This document shows, in pieces, positions 57,931 through 64,000 of a DNA stretch of 64,000 nt. Position numbers and translations under genes: made by a program. Under the pieces are notes generated by a model. It did no database searches, was not told the DNA's origin, and saw only the letters and a program-made list of their open reading frames with translations. The DNA lies in contig NC_040013.1 in the NCBI RefSeq assembly GCF_000972845.2, positions 7,652,061 to 7,716,060 of the forward strand, in the 5' to 3' direction. Within the stretch, counting starts at the first letter, position 1, and each line of letters begins with the position of its first letter. Origin of the DNA: Larimichthys crocea (Eukaryota > Chordata > Actinopteri > Sciaenidae).

Positions 57931-60900
57931 GTTACCTTACTAACAGGTTGTCATAGCACTGCCACATGGTTGTCAGTGTCAAGGAATCTCCACATGTCTG
58001 GGGCGGAGAATGTGAAGAGGATAGTTTGTGTTGTCAGTGACAACACCTTGTCTGAGTTATCCCAGGATGTGAGACCGAACAATATTGCAGGAGCAGAAAG
58101 TCACAACGCAGCCCAGGTGGGATGATAATCAGTGTGATCAAATGCCTGAAATGAGTGTGAGATCATTCTTGGTAACCTCAAGAAGCACTGTGCCAATCCA
58201 ATAACAAGAGAGGCTCAGTGCACTCCTTATGTATTTTTCATGCCGCACCTTTCCATCCTTCTTTCCTTCAGTGCAACTTGAAATGACAAACTATCTATAA
58301 TATGACAGTTTCACTTTATCTTAAGCCACACTTAATATAAGTTAATTGCAGTTTATAAAGTTACTATATTTATATGCAGCTTGGGTAATCCTGCACATGG
58401 GAATTGCACCATTCTGGACACAAAAATACTACAGTATTTTGCATGAACTTAACATAAATAAAACCCTTCAATAATTTGAAGCCATCCTTGAATATGTGTG
58501 CAAGATGGTGATTTTGGATCTCAATTTTCCTTCCTCAGGGATTCAGGTTGAATTTAAAAAAACATTTTCAAAATTAACATGCGTATTCATCCTTTCAAAG
58601 AGCCACACTCTCAAATTCAACTCTCAGAAAGCAGATTGTGCCAGAAGCCAGGTGTACAGGGAACGCAGGAAATGCAGGTCAGTGGGCAGGGAGAGCTTGA
58701 AGTGCATTTGTTTTACTGGCACTGTTCTCTGCTTCTGTTACTGTGTTGCAACAGTGACTGTTTACTGCAGCCTAGTTTTTTTTATTTTTTTTTATTTCCT
58801 ACATACCCTGAATGCTGGCACAACATGAAAGATTTTTGAGGGCTGTCTTGGAAACTGCGGTTTTTGAAAAGTTGTACACAGATTCACTTTGACTACATTT
58901 TTCCGAACCTTTTATCTACAGTTACTAAACTGAAATAATCTATGAAAAGCAGCTGAATTTTAAAGGATCAAATATAAATTATGCTTTGACCAAATTTAGA
59001 TACACACGTATCAGCAGAATATATCATGCAAATAAAAATTGAGCACACTCAGCTCAGATGTCAGACGAAGTCAGAATACAAATCTTATTGAACAATATCA
59101 ACATTCAGAACACACAATTCAAATTAGTTTTAGTCGCACAAATTGTGTGATAACAATTAGAGCAGTAAGTCTGTTCTGAGTGAGCATAAAATATCCCAGT
59201 GCTGAAGCAAGTGGGCTCACGGGGCAGGTTTTAATGACAAGTACAGTACGTCTCAATCAATCTTCTAATGGCAAAGGGGACGGAGAAAAAACAGCTCTTT
59301 GCTTTTCATTGTGATATTTGAGTGATCACATTCACTATACCCACAAAGGACTGCTGCCTTTGTGGTTGTTGTGGTTGATTTCTTTCAACTTTTTCCCTCC
59401 CCAAAAAAAGGAAAAGGAAAAAAAGAACCGGCGCTTAATCCCACATCACGGTATTTCATGTTTTCCTGATTGTCTCCTGTTATATGTGAAATCGCCTTAT
59501 TGCTGTCAAAACATCTCAGAGCTAAGAAATCATCTCCATTTAGATTTGTTGTTTGTTCCTGCATCTCATACATTTTAAAATGGGGTTTGAATAAATGACA
59601 ACTCCTTCACAGACTGATGTAATACCTTCTGCTCAACATATTTTTTTGTAGTATGAAACTGTTTCAAAACACGGTAGATAAATCCGCGGAAGAACGGCAC
59701 TTTTTAACATTCTTCTCCTAGATGAAATGAACCTCAGCACAGAAATGTGTTGCTCCCACTATATGGAGGCATGAGGACAGACTCAGGCAATCGGGAAATT
59801 GAATCTCACATGTGCATGACAATGGGAAGTGTCCAGGTGACCTCTAATTGAACAGCCATCCATTCATCCCTGCCATCACGTTCTTAAGCCATAACTGATG
59901 CTGGTTTCATTCAACTCCGCCCCAGCACCTCCCTCCTGTGCCTGTATCGGCAGCAGATGTTTGATCGGAGATAAGCATGCAGGTCAATGTCGACCTCATC
60001 AGAACGGACCTAGTTTCACCCATCACGCCAATAACTGCCAAGTGATGGGTCCTCCCCTTTTGCTCCACTCTGATTGACAGCTCTCCACTGACAAGGTTTA
60101 TGGGGGTCAGGACCTTCCTCCCTGTCACCTCTAATTGGAGCACCACGCCATTAGCTAGTGGACCCAGACCTTGGCTGGCAGGAACTGGACAGTTATCTTC
60201 CTCTGTGTGAAAGACAATGAAACCCCTTTGATGAATCTGCAGCCTACCCACACGGTTCCTGTGAAGACGAGCCAACCATTTTTTTTTTTTTGAGTAATCA
60301 GCATCTACTCAGTAAGCACAGGTGTGTGTTCAATCAGTTGTTGAGAGGAAGCTACCTTGTGTGGGCCGTTAAGGGCAAATATCCGAGTATCTCAAGGCTA
60401 GCCTTGATAAAGCAGAAGCGCTCAGCCCTAAACAAACAAATGAGTTAGAGTGATTGACCTTCAGGCTGTGTTACTCTGTTAACCTGTCCTGCTGGGAGTT
60501 AAACCTCCACTGCGATTCCAGTCCACCCTCCTGCTATGCCGATGATTCCACACTACACGCGTCGCCTCACACGCAAACACCACGGGTGAGCTGACCATAT
60601 TTGCATAAGTCCGTGTAACCGTGTAAGTGTGCGACCCCTGCCAAGCAGAGGTGAGAAGAGATCCCGTAAAACCATTAAGTGAAGGGAATGTGCAGTACGT
60701 ATAAGAGCAGCTCCCTGTTTGCAGGAGTATGAATATTTCCTGTATGGTAGATTGTGGCTCTGTGCAGGATTACAGCTAAATCTTATAATTAGCATGAAAG
60801 GCCAGCGGGGGGAGAGAGAGAGGAAGAGAAGGATATGAATGGACAAGGGGGACTGACCTCCACTATCTCCCCAAGGCATGCCTATTGCTTATCTGGCTCC

Positions 60901-63598
60901 ATGGCAGTGATGTTTATGTATAGCTTAAGCGGTGCGGAGATGTGCGCCCCATAAGCTCCTGTATGACAGTTCAATATCTGAATTGGTATTTGATTGTGGA
61001 GCAAGCTGGAAGAAGCTTTTAGAGACTTCACTGACCCTAAACATGGTTTTGGAAGAAATGATTGATAATGTTTCAAATCATTATTAAGAAGCTTCTAGGC
61101 TTTGGGGGAATAAAGGCAGAATTCATTGGACCCTTCGCCTTGTAAACTTTGATCAGTGATCAAAAAGACTACCATCTAATCTAGAAGTGGCCAGCTTTAG
61201 TAAGGCTTGGAGGTTTTCATTGGTCAGACATGACTGTCTATTAAATATTGGCAATAAATATGCATTTTGGATGGAGAAAGGTGTGAGACAAGGTCGCTGA
61301 TACTGCGGCGCAATCTACAACCCTCGACAGTATTTTATTTACCCCACAAGCAAACCCTGGCCATTGTGCATCCTGCATTGAAGTCTTTGGCACCAAACAT
61401 TTCACTTCAACTTTTATTTAACTGACATATTACTTCAATTGCCGGTGTAATCTCCAGCCTGGAAATTCTGCAGAGAGCTCTATTGGTTTTCCTGGTTTGT
61501 TTTTGTACCCCCCTACAGTAATATCACTGTTAGTCATTGTAGTCGTTGCATAAGGGAACACTCAGTCCCAGCAGCCACCAAGACAATTAGGCAGGAGCTG
61601 TCCTACTCACGTAGACTGTTTATGAACATCAGCTTTGATCACTTTCTGTTAATTGACACGATGCTAATTTAGCTGTTGATTTGAGGTTGGTTCACAGCAG
61701 TCATTCGAGGGATTCGCTACTACAAATAATTCAGGGGAACAAAGATGCCAGGGTTTGATGTAGATTCATGTAGTGTCACCTTTTAAGGCGAACACTGTCC
61801 CACTTAGATGTACTGATATTTTTATATTTATTGATGTTCTGGGGCTCTTTGTTATCTTCTCCAGCCTTCCTTTGTATCAACTCAGGAAGGAATTATTTGA
61901 CTGGATAATGGCCAAACACAACATCGTTTCTTGTTGTGAGTTGCCTCACAATATGAAAAAAAAAGGAGTTTCTGATATTCTGCAAGTTTTTCAATTATTT
62001 AAAAAATAATAATAAAAAAAAACAGCATAGTGCAATAAGAACTTTTAATTTGAAATTGGACTTTGGTTAGTTTGATAAATATTTATGTGCTCGTGTTTGG
62101 TCATATCAAAGTTTGGCAGCGTTACGATAAACCTGAGGTGGAAATTAGCCATGTAATCACAAATGGATTATGCAAATCAAAGATCAATTGCATTTCCACG
62201 TTTTCCAGAAAATACAGAGACTTTGTTTCCAAAAAAAAGCCTTTTGGCCATCAAGGTGAGTTTGCTGAGAGCCAGTGGGGTTCCTCATCTCCCTCCAGCG
62301 GGTAACAAGCTTATTTTCCATACGTAGCCAGGTGCATGTTTTAAGATAGAGCCTTAACAGCGTGGCATGGCGGTGAATTCCAATTGAGCCAAACCCAGGT
62401 ACAATAACGCTGTTATGAATGCAACCCGTGATGTTGATGGCATCCATATCACACTCAGAGGGACGGGGGGAAAAAAGAGCCTAACATCTGTTTCAAGCAC
62501 ACTCCAGCCTTTACATCTCCCCACAAAGTCATGGGTTGGGAGGCGCACGTCTGGCTTTGCTAGATTAAAATGTGTCAACAAGCTTAACTGCTGGCTTTGA
62601 AACTTGCCTCTCTCTCTTTGTAATTCCCCTGATGGTTGTGTGAGTTTCTATTTTCTTAAACATGTGGTTAAAGCATTGATACATGCAGCCCTTTTTCCAA
62701 AGTGTAACCTCAATGTAGATGAAATTTTCATTTTAGGCCAAACACGATTGGAACCTAATGGTTATTTTGTTCAATACAGTGGACTACTGCAGTACAACAG
62801 CTCTATTTTTAGTTGCTATTCAGGAAATATTAAGTGATGTTCATTTCCATGTACATGATAATCCCACACAGTGCTCCTGAAGAAAGAGGGTTTGTTGTTT
62901 GCTATCAAGCCAGTGCTTTGGCTACCTCATCCTGTTGGACTTGGACTTCTTTTTCTTTTGGTTTAGTTATGGGGATTACTCTTTTGGACGAGCTTTAAAG
63001 ACTACAGTAGGAAGAAGAGAGGGAGAGGCAGCTGGGCTTAAGGATAGGATAAAACAGGGGGGTGCAGTAGTATATAAAAGATGGAGAAACGGAGACAGAG
63101 ATGTTCAGTTGGTCAGGAAACATTCCCTTTCTCTGTTGCCTTCTCCTCTTTTCATGGCTGAAGGTCAGGATAAATAATCGATTGCATTAAAAAGAGCTCC
63201 CCAGTCTCCGGTCTATTGTGCCTGAGACCTGGTCCCCATTGACAATTAAAGGCCCCTGAGTCATTAATGTTCAAGTAGCCTGGAAACCCCTTAGCATTGT
63301 TCCTTTTTGAATGAGAGGAAATCCAATGCAGGCTTGAGGTTTGCCACGGTTGGGTCATGACATTGACAGGTGGAGGGAAAGGCTTGACGATTTGATCCCA
63401 CACTCATGCTGTCCACACATAAAAAGCTAAAGAGAGGATGCCACCTTTCTTAGACAGGCCCCCACCTCACCGCCTTTTACAGTTATTTTTAAAACAGAGA
63501 GAGAAAACAACTACATCGCAGCAGAAGCGAGAGCGGGAGAGGCAGAGACGGAGGGAGCAAAAAACAAAATGTGAAGGCTGGCTCCTTTTCAGTGGGCT

Positions 63599-63620
63599 GT
63601 GTCACTATCAATAGTGACAC
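63599..63620. promoter_or_regulatory. Perfect 10-bp inverted repeat
   Basis: GTGTCACTAT and ATAGTGACAC are exact reverse complements separated by CA. It could be a dimeric transcription-factor site or a short hairpin. It lies about 0.4 kb before the acceptor-like window end; its function is unknown. Confidence 0.4.
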
Positions 63621-63959
63621 CTTGAACAATTCAGTCAGTGATATTGAAAGTGCTGTGTGTCAGCAACCCTGCCTGTGACACTCCCAGAAGGCACCGGCTC
63701 CCCCGGTGGCAGGTCACACTATAAAAAGAACAATCAGAGTGGCCTGATGGAACTAATTTCATCTGGCCTTTAATGTTCCTGTCCCTCCCGTCTTCCACTC
63801 ACCCATCCCAATCCCCACACACACACACATACATACATACACATATTTATCCCTCCTTGTCTTTACTCCCACCCCCTCTCATGCCTCCCCCCCTTTGTCT
63901 CCATGTGTCTATGTTTCTCTCCTGTCTGTCTCTCTCTCTCACCGTCTCATCTCCTCGCT

Positions 63960-64000
63960 CCTCTGTTCTCGTCAGGCTTTCCTTACCTTTTGCTTTGCAG
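63960..64000 (+). other. ppargc1a: Putative 3' splice acceptor at the window edge
   Basis: A pyrimidine-rich region of some 200 bases ends in CCTTACCTTTTGCTTTGCAG exactly at base 64000, a good acceptor. If real, the next exon starts at 64001, and a phase-0 ppargc1a exon 2 would be the natural candidate. The match to the window edge may be chance. Confidence 0.35.

Larger units (their letters stand above)
53361..64000 (+). other. ppargc1a: Last part of the large intron, single copy
   Basis: No coding exon was recognised. Open frames of up to 187 codons (53285-53848) and a 122-codon minus-strand frame (59907-60275) show no family motif. It holds (CA)n at 57908-57930, GA-rich patches near 57694-57740 and 60808-60832, and a long pyrimidine-rich stretch from 63770 to the end. 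Confidence 0.5.

Noticed and set aside
59907..60275. 122-codon minus-strand frame
   Set aside because: The composition is somewhat protein-like, but no family is recognised and it is antisense within the intron. A conserved non-coding element or chance is more likely; a protein search would decide.
63719..63728. TATAAAAAG as a core promoter
   Set aside because: A lone TATA-like word in AT-rich intron with no following coding exon inside the window; too little support.

Overview
The window looks like chromosomal DNA from a ray-finned (teleost) fish. It is AT-rich and intron-bearing, with GT-AG splice sites, long (CA)n/(GT)n tracts, a tRNA-derived SINE, LINE 3' fragments and a Tigger/pogo-like MITE of types common in fish. 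Only two genes are supported, both on the + strand.

1-7,075: 3' end of dhx15 (spliceosome-disassembly DEAH helicase). Five coding exons (2588-2779, 3763-3885, 3977-4167, 4906-5075, 6420-6537) join in one frame and encode the last ~263 residues. They are followed by a ~0.5 kb 3' UTR with an AATAAA signal at 7046. 7,076-16,600: intergenic, including a LINE fragment (13.5-13.8 kb) and a nested cluster of mobile elements (15.3-16.44 kb). 16,600-16,914: a probable promoter, 5' UTR and 27-codon first coding exon, read as the distal (brain-type) alternative first exon of ppargc1a (PGC-1alpha). The reading rests on synteny: DHX15 lies upstream of PPARGC1A in the same orientation in vertebrates, and mammals have distal brain-specific first exons in that interval. 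16,915-64,000: apparently one large intron or regulatory desert; the window ends exactly on a sequence that looks like a 3' splice acceptor.

Inside this intron is a large structural anomaly. Block A (26.42-31.7 kb) is followed by a second copy A' (31.71-36.64 kb), then ten Ns (36643-36652), then block B (36.65-44.93 kb) and a second copy B' (44.98-53.36 kb). The copies differ mostly by scattered one-base indels rather than substitutions, and a ~37-bp inverted fold-back sits at the A/A' junction. This pattern fits false duplication or poorly polished gap filling in an assembly better than true tandem duplication. Open frames in these blocks are broken in the sister copy and are not genes.

No CRISPR array, operon, prokaryotic system or clearly novel protein system was found. 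The most interesting biology is the compact dhx15-ppargc1a spacing (<10 kb) with a distinct N-terminal exon, and the transposon nest just upstream of that promoter.
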